Position numbers and translations under genes: made by a program. Source: Ectocarpus siliculosus (taxonomy: Eukaryota > Sar > Phaeophyceae > Ectocarpales > Ectocarpaceae). Taken from it: a stretch of DNA of 52,472 nt. This document shows positions 23,563-35,339 of this stretch, in pieces. The stretch lies in contig FN649726.1 in assembly GCA_000310025.1 (NCBI GenBank), positions 2,816,146 through 2,868,617 on the forward strand, read 5' to 3'. The notes beneath the pieces are model-generated. The model saw only the letters and a program-made list of their open reading frames with translations, was not told where the DNA came from and searched no databases. Each line of letters starts with the position of its first letter. The stretch's first letter is position 1.

Positions 23563-26500
23563 ATTTCTTTTAGCCAATTACCCCCCCCCAACGCTGCACC
23601 ATTGCACCAACCCCCCAGTAGTGATGACGTACCATTACAATGTATCGCTGGTTGGTGGCCATGTTTGCGTGTTTGCTTGTTCGTTAGTGGTCTCTCCACC
23701 GTGTGCCTGTTTCTGCCTCTTATTTCTTGTTATTTTCGGCCTGGTCCCTTTTTGTCCTCGCTCTTTTTCATTTTAGTTTCATTTTATTTTCTCTTCTTCT
23801 TACTGTTTTCATTTTTTTTTTTTTTCTCTATTTCTCTCTTTTTTTTTTTCTCTCTTTTTCTGTGCCAGATGGCCTTGTCTCTGCTTGCGTTGTGAAGTAC
23901 CAAGATTGAACCAAGGGGGTGTACCTCTTTCTCTCCGGCCCATGATAGTGACTCCTAGTCTCAGTTGATACCTCGCATAGCGCGCAGAGGGAGTGGAGGA
24001 TTCCAGAATATCTGTCGTTAATTTCTATTGACTTGCGGACCCCTCGGGGCCAGTTTATTTGAGTGTACCTTTTTAGGGTAAGTTAACCTGTGACCACGGG
24101 AATCGACCGCGTCGAGTGTGGATCAGTACGGACATACGAAGGTACTGGGTAGAGAGAGATCGGAACGGTTTTTAATGTGAAGACAACAACAACAACAACA
24201 ATCTCCCCAACGTCTGTCGAGGACGATTCCCTGCTTTTCACACTCAGCGGTAAGACAGCTGCTGCTGCTGCTGTGGTCCATGCGTGGATGATCTGATTCA
24301 TCCGGCGAGTACACGCTATCGTAGAGGATCGGCCAACAATTTATCGATCAATCGACGGGAGGCCGGGACGGCCACACGGTACGTCTTCGGAGAGTTTCCG
24401 ATTTTGGATTTTTTCTCTTTCGAGTGAGCAGGCCCCAACAGTCGAAAGACGCGGGACGGATGCTCCGATCTCGGTCAACTTGAGCGTTAAAGTTGCCTAT
24501 ATCCGCCTCCGCCTTCATGCTGAAGCCCCCCACAGCAGTCTCCAAGAGCATGGGCAAATACCCCTTCGAGGCCGGGATGGCTGTTTGTCTTTTCTTATTT
24601 AGCCTGCCGGACGGAAAGATTCGGGGCACACCTATGCTAGATAATTTACGCGCGCGCAGCATGCAATTTTACCTGTTTTTTCGGTACACATCAAGCTCTG
24701 ATCCGTGCACCCGCGGATGACGTGTGTTCATCCTGTGCAGCGATGCAACAGGATTTACAGGCACGCATAACTTTTTTGCACTCACAGGCATTGTTTGCGT
24801 GCGAATCCTCATATCTTGCCAGAGTGCCCTCTACATCGGGTGAATACAGCGGAACAGGCGATCGCCGCCGGTCCTTGATGCCTATCGCTTTCATGACAAC
24901 GAGACCGCCGTTACGCACCATCCCCTATCATGACAACGACACCGCCTTGAACAAGTATCGAATTTGCTAATTAAGAGGATTGGCACGCTTGGTTGAGGCA
25001 AAAGCTGTGTTGCGTTGCCAGTCCCCGTGATCATCAGTCGTGCTGCAGAGACGACTACTTGTTGTGCCCTCCGACCAAAAGATTTTTTTTTCAAGGATTT
25101 CCTGCTCCCCGCGCGAAAGAGAAACGGGTGATAGTTTGTAGTATGCCGCTACCGGGGGAGCGAGGGCGAGAGAGGAGACGCACTTCCTCTAATTGACGGT
25201 GGCAAACAGGTTACGAGATTGACATCTGTAGCCCTTCGTCCAAGCAGCATGTCACAACCGTGGTGCCCCAGCAATCATGATGGCGCCGTTTCTCTCGCAG
25301 TTCCGGTGCATGCATACCCTCAAGCAGATCCCCTTTCGTCCGCGGCCCCTTCCGTGTGATGGAACGCGACCTCCACAGGTTCGATCGAGGACCAGAAGGA
25401 ATCCATCGAGCGAGACTTGGCGGCGCCGGCAACATGCAGCAGCGAATTGGGTGCGTAATTCTGTGCCCTCTCTGTGCTTTGCGATTGACACCCACCGGTT
25501 ATTGCAGTGATTGCAGCAGGTCCGGGTGCAGCTATGCGGTTATTTTGTGGTGCAGCAGCAGGCAAGATGCCTTGAGTTCCTCCCCCCCCCCCCCGTCCCG
25601 GTCCGCTCCGGCTGTGTCCATGACTGTACCTGGCATGTACAAAAAACACTCGCGTTGAATGGGGCGCTGACGCCACCATCGTCCCCCAACCGCAGCAATG
25701 ACGAGGGAGTCGCTGCAGGAGGCGCGCGGCCGGAGAAGTTTTGGAGGGCAGTCACTCCACCGCGTGAGTGCAGAGTTCTGAAGTTCAACAAAAGCCATTT
25801 CACTATAATATGGCCTTCGTTCAGATCTTGCCTACATGTGGGCAGCATGACATTGAGCCGTACCGTGAAAACTTGGCAAAAGCATTCTAGCCACCGCATC
25901 TGTTGCCGCCTGACGCTTGCGCCCGGGACGCCGCCCACTGGTTGCCTCGGGTACCTTTTTTTTTTTCGGTGAAAGTGGGAAAATGTTTGTCGGATCGGAC
26001 GCACAGCAAGCACACACGTCTTTCTATAGAGGGAGTGGCGCAGGTTCAATGTAGTTAGCAAGCTTGGTGCAGAGATCGCGCGTCTATTCATCATGTTGGT
26101 GGTCTCCCCCCCCGCCGATTGTAAACAACGAAAAACACGGTAGTATACATATATATGACGAGAAACCCCGACCATTGGAACCACCTGGAAACATGTATCA
26201 CCACCAGTGACGCCGGGTCGCAAAGCGAGTTCTGGTATCAGTCAAGTAGAGGACGCTGATAGGTGCGTTCAAGACCCCCACCCCCCCGGCTTTTGTTTTT
26301 GCCTTTGCTGTGTGGCGTCGACAGTAGTAATCATGGAATCACAAACCCCCAAAAGGGGCTCCGCCATGTATTCTTGGTTATTCTATTTGCTGCGCTTGTC
26401 GCCGTAGGTGCGCGATCCCTACCTATATGCAGGTCGCACGCCGGTGGGTCGTTCAACGCCTATCAAGCTGTGAACACACGCACGCTCTTTGAGCGATCTG

Positions 26501-26985
26501 GATCCACTGACGGACTTGTATCATAGGATTGCAGTTCGGGTTGAAATTTAGCTGTTTCTCGGTTCGGAGGTATGCATAGATAGGCACATTGCCCTATTCT
26601 TGGAGGCCTCATTCGCGCCGCTGCTGGTAGTGCTCGAAATCGGAGTTGATTGGGACCGTTTCCCCCCGGTTTTTGCAGGACGACCGCGACCGACTGCCGT
26701 TGCATAGCAGCGATCCCAATTTTTTAGTAGCATCAATTCGTCTTTAAGCTTTAGCAGACAGCAGTGGAATCTCTTTCTCCCTCCCTTCCTGTCTACATGT
26801 TGCGGAGGGGTCGTGGAGGGAAAGGGAGTCGGGCTTCATTTTTTGGCCGGGGACTGCTCCGGCGATGAATAACACACAAGGCACAATAAATACCCTGTTT
26901 GTTGTCGATTCCCTCTCATCTTCCAAACCCCTTTCCCGCCCCTGATTCTCTACTCACCCTGCTCCCCTCCAACCACGGACCCAAG
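23563..26985. other. Intergenic region between the LINE fragment and the RRM gene
   Basis: No gene that I can support. It holds a T-rich pyrimidine tract (23740-23870), an (AAC)n stretch (24183-24202), a (GCT)n stretch near 24259-24273, a C run at 25581-25593 and many short ORFs without recognisable motifs. The first exon of the plus-strand RRM gene is probably in the last part; an ATG at about 26797 opens a short RGG-rich frame (RRGRGGKG) but has no convincing donor. Confidence 0.45.
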
Positions 26986-29900
26986 CGAGCGCACCCTGTT
27001 CCTGAACAACCTTCCGTTTCAGGCATCGCCTTGTCGAGTGCGACAGGTGATGTCCCGCGTGGGCATCGTCTCAAGCGTTGAGCTCGAGACGATGACCACG
27101 ACGGGCATGCACAACGGGCGAGGGTGAGTGCGTTTCAAGTCCAGCAGTCAGCAGTGCATGCATGGGTACACGAAAATTCTCCTTGTTTCTCTGTTTTTGC
27201 GGTGCGGTGGATGTTTTACCGTGTGGTCGTGGCGGGATGGCGAACACGCACAAGGCACGAATCAAGCCAGGGCTCTCTCCTACTGCCTCGAGGCACTGCT
27301 ACTGTAGTCTCGTTTGGCGTACTGTAGTGTTATGTCCCGGTCGCTTTCGTTGCATGCCGAAGATGGCACTTCACACGCACACGCACACAACCGCCACACG
27401 GCAAACCAAACGGGCAGGGTCGTGGTCTACGAGACCGCAAAAGGGGCGCGGGATGCTCTTCGTGGCTTCAACGACAAGACGATGGTGATCGACGCGCGCC
27501 TCGTCGCCGTAGCCACTACCAAATGGCCCACGGTGGGGCACTTCGCCGGTAAGTTTAACTTTCTATACACGCTAGATAGACTTGCTCTGAGTCGACAAAG
27601 AGTACGATTCCCGATCCCATACGTTCCTAGCAGTGGATCAGTGGTTTTCGTTTCTACGATACTGCGCTCTCGCCTCGTGTGACCGACTTTTATCCCCATC
27701 GAAACCCCGGTTTTTCGAAAGCTTTCACTATTTAGGCCGAAATCAACCATGTTCGCTTCTACTAATAGCGCATGTGCGCTAACGATTTTCGTCCCAAGGA
27801 GTTGAGTTGGACGATCGGATGTACTGCAAATCACGTTGTTACGCCGCCGCCTCCTTTTACGCCTCTTGTTGTCCTTGCGAGTGCATAGCTCTCTAATATA
27901 TTCAAGGCTCAGCGGTCGGGCGCTTCCAAGTCACATCGTGTAGCTTTCTATCTCCGTTGATGTTTGGCCGTTACAGAAGTGAAATCGTTCTCACCGACAA
28001 GATGCCTGAACCCCGCCTCCCCCTCCACCCCCCGCCATCCACGCCGCCACCCTCTTTACGGCGGTGCTCCTGGTTTGCCAAACTCGAAAAAAACAAAAAG
28101 CCACCATCAACCACTGCGGCCGTTCGCGCAGGGGGCCGCAGGTCGAACTGACGCAGGTTTGGAGCCTGTTCGAAGAAACCACGTACCGCCCAATAGCGGT
28201 GTTTCCGTTGTCCGGCAACTGCTGGGTTATTACGCGAGTGGGGGTCGTTGTAAACGGGTCGTGTTTTCTTGCGTTTCTTGGCCGTGATATTTGCTTTTGC
28301 CCAGGTTGCTTGCTGTTGGGTGGCCGGTCGACCGGTTCTGACTCGACGTGCTGTTTCGCCATGCGCATCCCTCCCTTTGTGTTTTGGTCTTTGTGCGGTT
28401 GTTGTATGCGAGAGCTCGAAGGAGCGCCGTGCCCTCAGCGCGCAAGTTACTGGTGCTTTTGCTGTTGACTTAACGATCCGCAGGTTTCAAGTCGTGCGGG
28501 AGCGCGAGAACGTATTAATGGAGCTCGGGCAATTGGGGGCGTCCCTTGGTGGGGACCTTGTGCAGGTTTGTGTGTGAGGGGGATGGGGGAGAGGCGAGCA
28601 GGCGCGTTCGTTGTATGCGAGAAATGAATAGACACAGACCACAACCTCGGAACCACATTAGTTCCTGCAAATTTCAAGTGGTCGAGCCGATTGTTTGAGT
28701 CGTGTGGGAACTGCGATGCGCTGCGCATCATTATTGTTGGCTGGAAGTCGACGTCTCTGGGGCATGCCAACGGGCCCAGGCGACTTTGAGGAATGACGCA
28801 CCCCCCTTTGAAGCGTACCGGAGTGTTTTCTGTCGTGCTGCTGTAAATAGGCGCAAGTGCGTACCGGGCGTGCCTTGCAGCAACCAACGTCTCTCTGATG
28901 TGTGTCTTCCTCTGGTGTTCTGTCTTCGATTTTCTCTCTCGTTTCCTCGTTCTTTCCTCCCCACCGTGTGCCATACTCTAGGCCGGCGCCGTAGTGCTGG
29001 CGTGCTCTACTCTCCTCGGAGATGGCGATGGCGGTGGCGGTGCGAGCAGCGGGGGCGGTGATGGGGGCTACAAGAAGAGGGGGCGTCGTAAGGGCCGCAA
29101 CAGGACGGCGAGTGGGAAGGACGGGCCGCCCACCAAGAGGGCGAGGGGGGGAGGAGGGGGGGGAGAAGGGGACGGGCGTACGGTCGCCGTTGGCCGGGTT
29201 CCCCGGCGTACAACAAAGAAAGAGCTGCGGGAACACTTTGAGGTGCGCAAGGGTGTAGGTGGACACAACATGCGGTCCCGCACATTCACGTCTTTGTCTT
29301 GCTCTTTCGGGACTGCTCTCTTCGTGATCGTTGTTTGTTTGAATTGACCGAACTGTTCCGTCTTGCCGCGCCGACAGTTTCCAGGATTTTGTCGTTGACT
29401 ATGAGATGATTTGTTGTTTCGATGAGGTCTTTTCACTCCGCCCAATCCCTTGTTGTCGGTCTGCTCTCTCTCTCTTTCTCTCTCTCTTGTCGTCAATATC
29501 CTACACAAGACCGTCGCCAGCGTGGAGGCCGTCTCTCTTGTGACGGGCAAGGGAAAGCTCCCCCAAGAAGGGTATGTCGCAGCGTTCTGCTTTATTATGC
29601 ATGCTCATCCGTTGGGTGTATTTTCTTTGGCGTGGTGGGAATTCGTGGTACTTTCTGCGCGACGACAGCAACCACCATTGGTTTGACAGACCCTTGCCTT
29701 GTCTGGTCCTGTTGTCATCTTGCTTGACGAAAATTCTGGGGGGAGGTATTTTGGGGTCAACTTTGTTGTTCGTTTGGGAATGCAGTAGGTAGCGGCAAAC
29801 AAAATGCCCCGAACACGAAATATTCATCATGCTCTCTTTGCTGCGTTTGATGTTCAGGCGGCAGATATCGACCAACACTGCTGTTACGAATCCGATACTT

Positions 29901-30224
29901 CCCTGAGTTGTACGAACACTCCTTACGCGTGCCGCGCTACGTGTGGCTTCACTTGTAGATCAGAATGCTGCGGGGTGGCACGATCGGACCACCGCAAGAT
30001 GGTGTATAGTCTATGTGTTCGAGTTACAAACGTTAGGCGGATGCTTACTGATATTATTGCAGTTTGAGTGTCCGACCCCTCTGCCCTCCCTCCTCGCATT
30101 CCTCACGATCTTGAAAACCGGAAGGTATGTCACCTTCATGACCCAGGCGGGAGCGTCAAAAGCTGTCCAATACCTGGATGGCTCGTAGTTGTGCACCGAC
30201 GAGCTCGTTGTCGCTCTGGCTTGA
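26986..30224 (+). CDS. Protein with two RRM RNA-binding domains (5' end not found; in-frame TAG in RRM2)
   Basis: Exons in phase: 26986-27123 and 27418-27548 encode RRM1, with RTLFLNNLPFQAS (RNP2), GVVVYETAKGARDALRGFND (RNP1 side) and DARLVAVA as the last strand. Exon 28484-28565 (FQVVRERENVLMELGQLG) joins 28982-29242, which has a Gly-rich and basic linker (KKRGRRKGRNR, PPTKRAR) and the start of RRM2 (RTVAVGRVPRRTTKKELREH). Exons 29510-29571 and 30125 onward complete it: VASVEAVSLVTG, GYVTFMTQAGASKAVQYLDG. A TAG at 30186-30188 is followed in the same frame by LCTDELVVALA and a TGA at 30222-30224, just what the last RRM strand should be. An exon at 27977 to about 28156 is probable, but its phase does not link 27548 to 28484 without another small exon. 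Likely role: nuclear or nucleolar RNA binding; family not recognised. Confidence 0.65.
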
Positions 30225-31192
30225 TTTTCTAGGGATTCATGATGGCGCCACTCGTTCGTACTCGCCGTGTCAAACGTGCGCCGAGTTCGTGTGTGATTGC
30301 GACTTCTGTGAAACGCGCCGACCTTGCCAGTTTGTAGGTGGCAGGGCGTGCGTGTTTTGGTTGTTCTTCTCTTTTGTTCGCTCTGTCGCTCCCACATAGC
30401 ACACGTGAGAGCATCACTAGATACAGAAGAGTCCCGGAGTGCAGAGCGCACGTGTCGTCATCAACAGCAGGATGGAAGCTACACCCAGACTGCTGGCTAA
30501 GTCTAATTGTTTCTTCTTTGTTCTCACACATAGTTCGAAAGAGAAGACGCGAGGTACGTGAGAGGTATTCTATCCCCGGTGTTATGTCGAGGAGTCAAGG
30601 GCCAGCCGTATATCTGCGCAGTCAGGCAGCCTGCGATACGGCGTGAGGTTTAGAGTCCAGAATGCCCCACAGGTCAGGTGTGGAGGCTTGTACCGGGTTG
30701 TTGGCTGAGTCGTCGATACGATCGGGACTAGCGCGATGGAAGCATAGCAGGTTGTACCAAGGAGGGTGAGAGGGTAGGTTTGCTATCTGTTCTAGGCGGT
30801 CTCGAACTCTCTGATCCAGCGGTAGAAGAGGAATAGAAAACCATTGCCAGAATTGTTGAGCTCTGAAATGCAATGGACAGGAGCAACGTATGCTTGGGCG
30901 GATTTCGTTGAAATAGCGGGGATTTAGGGTTAACGTCCCCGCCCAGGGTATAGTACCCCATTGTGCGGGGGAACACGCGGGAACTGGAGACTGGTAACCA
31001 TCAGTGGAAGAGGAGCACCGCGTTGGTTCGAAGTAGATCCCACAGCGATATCTATCGGATCCACGAGAGAGACGGAACAAAGGAAGAGAGAACAACAAGT
31101 GGAAGATTGGCAAGGGTTTATTTTACTCGGTAACGATCTCTTAGCGCACACATACATACCATACTACGGTGCGTGATGGAAATAATTTTTCG
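30225..31192. other. Intergenic region downstream of the RRM gene
   Basis: Contains no recognisable gene. A 163-codon ORF on the minus strand (30622-31113) has no motif that I recognise. It could be part of an old retroelement, but nothing such as an RT, integrase or primer-binding site supports that. Confidence 0.4.
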
Positions 31193-31544
31193 GCGGTAGG
31201 CGGTATTACATACATGGTAGGTTTTTTGGCAGTAGTAGCGACTTTGACGGAGGCGGGCGGTAAACCCTAAATAAATATGGCGGAGGCGGTCATTTTTCGG
31301 CGGTAATTTAATGTCATACTATAGTCTATTGCGGTATGTATTTGTTTTGCCGGCGGACGGTATTTTGTGTTGTTGCGTTTTTCGGCGGTAACGAAATTGA
31401 TTGGCAGAGAGGTGGTGAAAAAAAATACTGCGGTAAACTGGCGGTACACCGGTGGTCGGTACCGATCGCCAGGACGGTAACTTCACGTGGCGATGAAGGC
31501 CATACGGACAGCCGTAAATTCAAGCGGCACCAAACAAGGCGGTA
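31193..31544 (+). repeat. Cluster of GCGGTA motifs
   Basis: Nine exact GCGGTA on the plus strand in 352 bp (31193, 31200, 31257, 31300, 31331, 31385, 31430, 31441, 31539), with further ACGGTA and TCGGTA variants. Three have the longer form TTTTTCGGCGGTA (about 31186, 31293, 31378). Spacing is irregular (7 to 98 bp), so it is not a simple tandem repeat. Confidence 0.8.
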
Positions 31545-31724
31545 ATTGCGGCGCTTAGTTAAGGTGCCCGAACGTCCGGCAACCTGTGCCTCTTCGACGG
31601 TTTTAAATTATTACCAGTAATTACCTCGATTTGTTCCTGGCGTTTCATCACCAATCTGTGACTCTAACGATATATATATGGTGGTATTATATAATAATTA
31701 ATCAAGCGTTGACGAAACAATTTT

Positions 31725-32149
31725 TCGTCTGCCTCCCTATACAAAAAAAATGCTTCTCTTGGTTTCAGAGTAATTATTTATTTATTTTTTCCTGTGTGGA
31801 GATAAGATACCATGTGTCCTGCCGCCCGACCTCCCGCGTGTCGACCTACTCGGTCCGTCGGCATGCATGAAGGAGGTTACCAATCTGTTTGAAAGCGCTG
31901 GAGACGTCCTGCAGTCTCACGACTGCCATCCTGGACCGTTCAGGCCTGAATTATGTATCCCGCTTCCGGCTACCTTCGAATTTAGTTGCGAGAGCTGCCC
32001 CCCTCCACCGTCCACGGGCTGTCATAAGTGTGACTACCGTTTCGTCACTATTCCTTCAGTATGTCTTCATAGGCAATCGACAGTTCTGTTGTAGCATGCG
32101 CGGTCGAGTTATCGTGCCTTCCTCGCGTGCTGCTGCTGCGCACAACCGT
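31725..32149 (-). repeat. Inverted duplicated block A, left copy
   Basis: Nearly identical, in opposite orientation, to 39196-39616 (a few substitutions and small indels in A/T runs). On the minus strand both copies end a reading frame with GTITRPRMLQQNCRLP and KTY before a TGA (here at 32058-32056). The copies diverge sharply at an ACGGTTGTGCGC border. Confidence 0.9.
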
Positions 32150-32629
32150 GTAACGGTTCCCACCGAATGAATGACGTCAGTTTTGCGGCGAGATTTTTCA
32201 AGTCAGCCGAACTGGCTTTCTGTTCCGAAACATGGGAATTCTGGTCAGCTCTGTAGATGCCAACTTCCCAAAAGCGCTCGCGATCATGGCGGCCGATGCG
32301 CTCATGGACGCTGGCTTTCCCCTTGCGGCCTCTAGCAGCCCCAGAGCCCTGGGGCGTGCGCATGGAGAATGTTCTTCGCGGAATCTGTTATTCTCGTTTC
32401 TGCCTTCTTTGTGGCTCACGGGTAGTCGGGACGGGCAGCCACTCAATTTTGGGAACAGCAGCGCGAGCTACGTTTGCCTTCCCCCTCCCCACTCCTCCTT
32501 ACAATCCTCTACTCCCCACCACTCGCTCTTCTTAAGCGAATGTCTTCATCCTACGAAGTATCTTTCAACGTTCTCAACAACACTGGGCTGCTGTACATCG
32601 AGAACGGCTTCACCTACCGGGAGCACATC
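32150..32629. other. Segment unique to the left copy of the inverted duplication
   Basis: This 480 bp stands where the right copy has only 114 bp (39082-39195). Both strands have open frames (plus: VLNNTGLLYIENGFTYREH near 32560-32625; minus: frames through 32198-32446) and I cannot tell which, if either, is real. Confidence 0.5.
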
Positions 32630-32905
32630 AAGAAACCGCGGTACTGCTGTTTCTTGATGACAGCATCGACGACAGCAGCGACGACAGCAGTTCGGACGAG
32701 GACTCCAACGCCGACAACTCCAAGACCGGAGGCAGCGGGGCTGAATGCGGAGTGCCGGTCGTCAGCTCCCAGGAAAGCTGCAGCAACGATGCGTCCGCTC
32801 TTCCCGCTCTTCCCGCAAAGAAGCGCAGGTAATGCTTGCCGTGTTCGAAACTTCTTTCCCTTTGCTTTTTTTTAGTTTCGGCGGTCGTCAACATAGTACG
32901 TGCGC
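32630..32905 (+). repeat. Inverted duplicated block B, left copy
   Basis: 276 bp nearly identical to 38806-39081 in opposite orientation. On the plus strand a Ser/Asp-rich frame (LDDSIDDSSDDSSSDEDSN ... PALPAKKR) reaches a donor-like CGCAG|gtaatg, a 47-nt intron-like stretch ending tttttag, and a short continuation (FGGRQHSTCAKEYIKLMKEE) to a stop at 32957. The continuation is absent from the right copy, since the homology stops at ACGTGCGC. Confidence 0.85.
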
Positions 32906-32981
32906 AAAGGAGTACATAAAGTTGATGAAAGAGGAAGAGAAAGGGGACAGAAATTAAATAATTAATTAATTAATTAATTAA

Positions 32982-34424
32982 GGGAAATAGACACAAGTGG
33001 GTATACCCACCCCTTTCTCGGACAAAAGTGGGTACTCGAAAATCCAGCGCGCGCGCACTCCATAGGCGACCCCCAAACGACTCAAAACCNNNNNNNNNNN
33101 NNNNNNNNNNNNNNNNNNNNNNNNNNNNNNNNNNNNNNNNNNNNNNNNNNNNNNNNNNNNNNNNNNNNNNNNNNNNNNNNNNNNNNNNNNNNNNNNNNNN
33201 NNNNNNNNNNNNNNNNNNNNNNNNNNNNNNNNNNNNNNNNNNNNNNNNNNNNNNNNNNNNNNNNNNNNNNNNNNNNNNNNNNNNNNNNNNNNNNNNNNNN
33301 NNNNNNNNNNNNNNNNNNNNNNNNNNNNNNNNNNNNNNNNNNNNNNNNNNNNNNNNNNNNNNNNNNNNNNNNNNNNNNNNNNNNNNNNNNNNNNNNNNNN
33401 NNNNNNNNNNNNNNNNNNNNNNNNNNNNNNNNNNNNNNNNNNNNNNNNNNNNNNNNNNNNNNNNNNNNNNNNNNNNNNNNNNNNNNNNNNNNNNNNNNNN
33501 NNNNNNNNNNNNNNNNNNNNNNNNNNNNNNNNNNNNNNNNNNNNNNNNNNNNNNNNNNNNNNNNNNNNNNNNNNNNNNNNNNNNNNNNNNNNNNNNNNNN
33601 NNNNNNNNNNNNNNNNNNNNNNNNNNNNNNNNNNNNNNNNNNNNNNNNNNNNNNNNNNNNNNNNNNNNNNNNNNNNNNNNNNNNNNNNNNNNNNNNNNNN
33701 NNNNNNNNNNNNNNNNNNNNNNNNNNNNNNNNNNNNNNNNNNNNNNNNNNNNNNNNNNNNNNNNNNNNNNNNNNNNNNNNNNNNNNNNNNNNNNNNNNNN
33801 NNNNNNNNNNNNNNNNNNNNNNNNNNNNNNNNNNNNNNNNNNNNNNNNNNNNNNNNNNNNNNNNNNNNNNNNNNNNNNNNNNNNNNNNNNNNNNNNNNNN
33901 NNNNNNNNNNNNNNNNNNNNNNNNNNNNNNNNNNNNNNNNNNNNNNNNNNNNNNNNNNNNNNNNGAAATATGCCATGGATACGGTTTGGGAGGTTATGAG
34001 ACGTTCCGAGTCTACTCGATGTTCTGCCGTGCGGTGACGTGGAGGTCGATTTCCGCTCGATTTTCGCCGTTCGTAAGTGGACAAAAGTGGGTACAATTTG
34101 GACAAAAGTGGGTCAAAATACAGACACAAGTGGGTACATGAAAAATTAGTTGACGCCGGTGGGTATACCCACCGCGATGTCGGACATAAGTGGGCACTCT
34201 GGTGAGGCCTTGCGCGCATCGGCGGTATTAGGGCCAAAGGTGTGCCTAAAAGTGGGAAAAAATCAATGCCCGTGCTGTGTATGGTCCCTGGCTGTGTCGA
34301 CCAGGTGTCAGAATGGGGTTTTGAGTCGTTTGGGGGTCGCCTATGGAGTGCGCGCGCGCTGGATTTTCGAGTACCCACTTTTGTCCGAGAAAGGGGTGGG
34401 TATACCCACTTGTGTCTATTTCCC
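32982..34424. mobile_element. DNA transposon with 108-bp perfect terminal inverted repeats and TTAA-type flanks
   Basis: Left end GGGAAATAGACACAAGTGGG from 32982 and right end its exact reverse complement to 34424. The identity continues for at least 108 bp, up to the assembly gap on the left. Both sides are flanked by TTAATTAATTAA (32970-32981 and 34425-34436), consistent with a TTAA or TTAATTAA target duplication in a (TTAA)n tract. The inner right part (34078-34200) repeats GGACAAAAGTGGGTA-like units and a GGGTATACCC palindrome, as expected of subterminal transposase-binding sites. No transposase is visible; 875 bp are unknown. It could be a MITE-like, non-autonomous element; a piggyBac-type relation is suggested only by the target. 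Confidence 0.85.
33090..33964. other. Assembly gap (875 N)
   Basis: A run of N inside the TIR element. Its position directly at the point where the two inverted ends would stop being distinguishable suggests that the gap was caused by the repeat. Confidence 0.99.
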
Positions 34425-35339
34425 TTAATTAATTAAACAGGGATATATTGCGGGGCCCCCAAGAGAAGAATTGAAGAGGGAGAGATTTTGGGGACGCAGG
34501 TTCCGTGTCGCGAGTTAGCGACGTCGATGCCATTCCGTCAATTCCGGCACAAGCAGGGGCTACTAGATCCTGTCCCCTGCTTTTTATCCTTCCGTGGCGA
34601 GTTACATCTCTCCGCGCCTTCTAGAAGGAACCAAGCTCTTCTATGTTCCGTCTACACATCTGAATCCTAATAACAGTCACGCAAGGATCCCAAAACCCAG
34701 ATCGAGGGAGGAAGTTGGCACGAAAAATCCAAATGGGTGACCTGGCCACGGAACGCGGCAAATCATGATCGCGGATGACGAATATCCATCCGGAAGGACG
34801 GAACACAACCGCGAGAAACGGATGTTAACCCCTAATTCTTAATATGCACGGAACACAAAATAGCGACGGGAGACCTAAAATAGGGCAGGATGGTACCACC
34901 ATGGATCAGAGGTACACTGGCCAAAGTACGGGAAACCGTAAAAAATAATTCCGCTAAGACTATACAAATAACATGAAAAACACACGACGAATACGAGCAC
35001 GACTCGAAATTAGACTGGCTAAATGACGGGAAGACCGCGGAGATGTAAATCTACTGCGCAGTGAATGAATCTACGGGAAAAGTGCAGTGGTACGCGTACG
35101 AAACCTACAACGTGCGTACCCGAAAGCTACTAATAAGAAAACGATCACGAAACGAAAAATCACGACGAGAACCGGAACGGGACGGCGCGGGTCATACCCG
35201 CCAGACGGTACGAGGAACTGATACGCTACAGGCGAGTGGGAGACGTTCACAGCAAACAAAACAAGACAGTAAAGCAGCGGCACTACGCAACGAGAAGTTG
35301 GACATGACACAGATCTACGGAAAGGTCCCCAAACAGAAA
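34425..35339. other. Region between the TIR element and the Rep-like gene
   Basis: No gene seen. It may contain the 3' UTR and one end of the Rep-like element, but no terminal repeat could be recognised. Confidence 0.4.

Noticed and set aside
23740-23870. T-rich tract as a LINE poly-A tail
   Set aside because: The LINE fragment runs on the plus strand, so its tail should be A-rich on that strand, not T-rich.
30622-31113. 163-codon minus-strand ORF as a gene
   Set aside because: No splice support, homologous motif or codon pattern; kept only as a note on the intergenic region.
32978-34378. Two long ORFs through the assembly gap (also 33028-33999)
   Set aside because: They consist almost wholly of undetermined bases; the identical N-terminal peptides on both strands are simply the two inverted ends of the TIR element.
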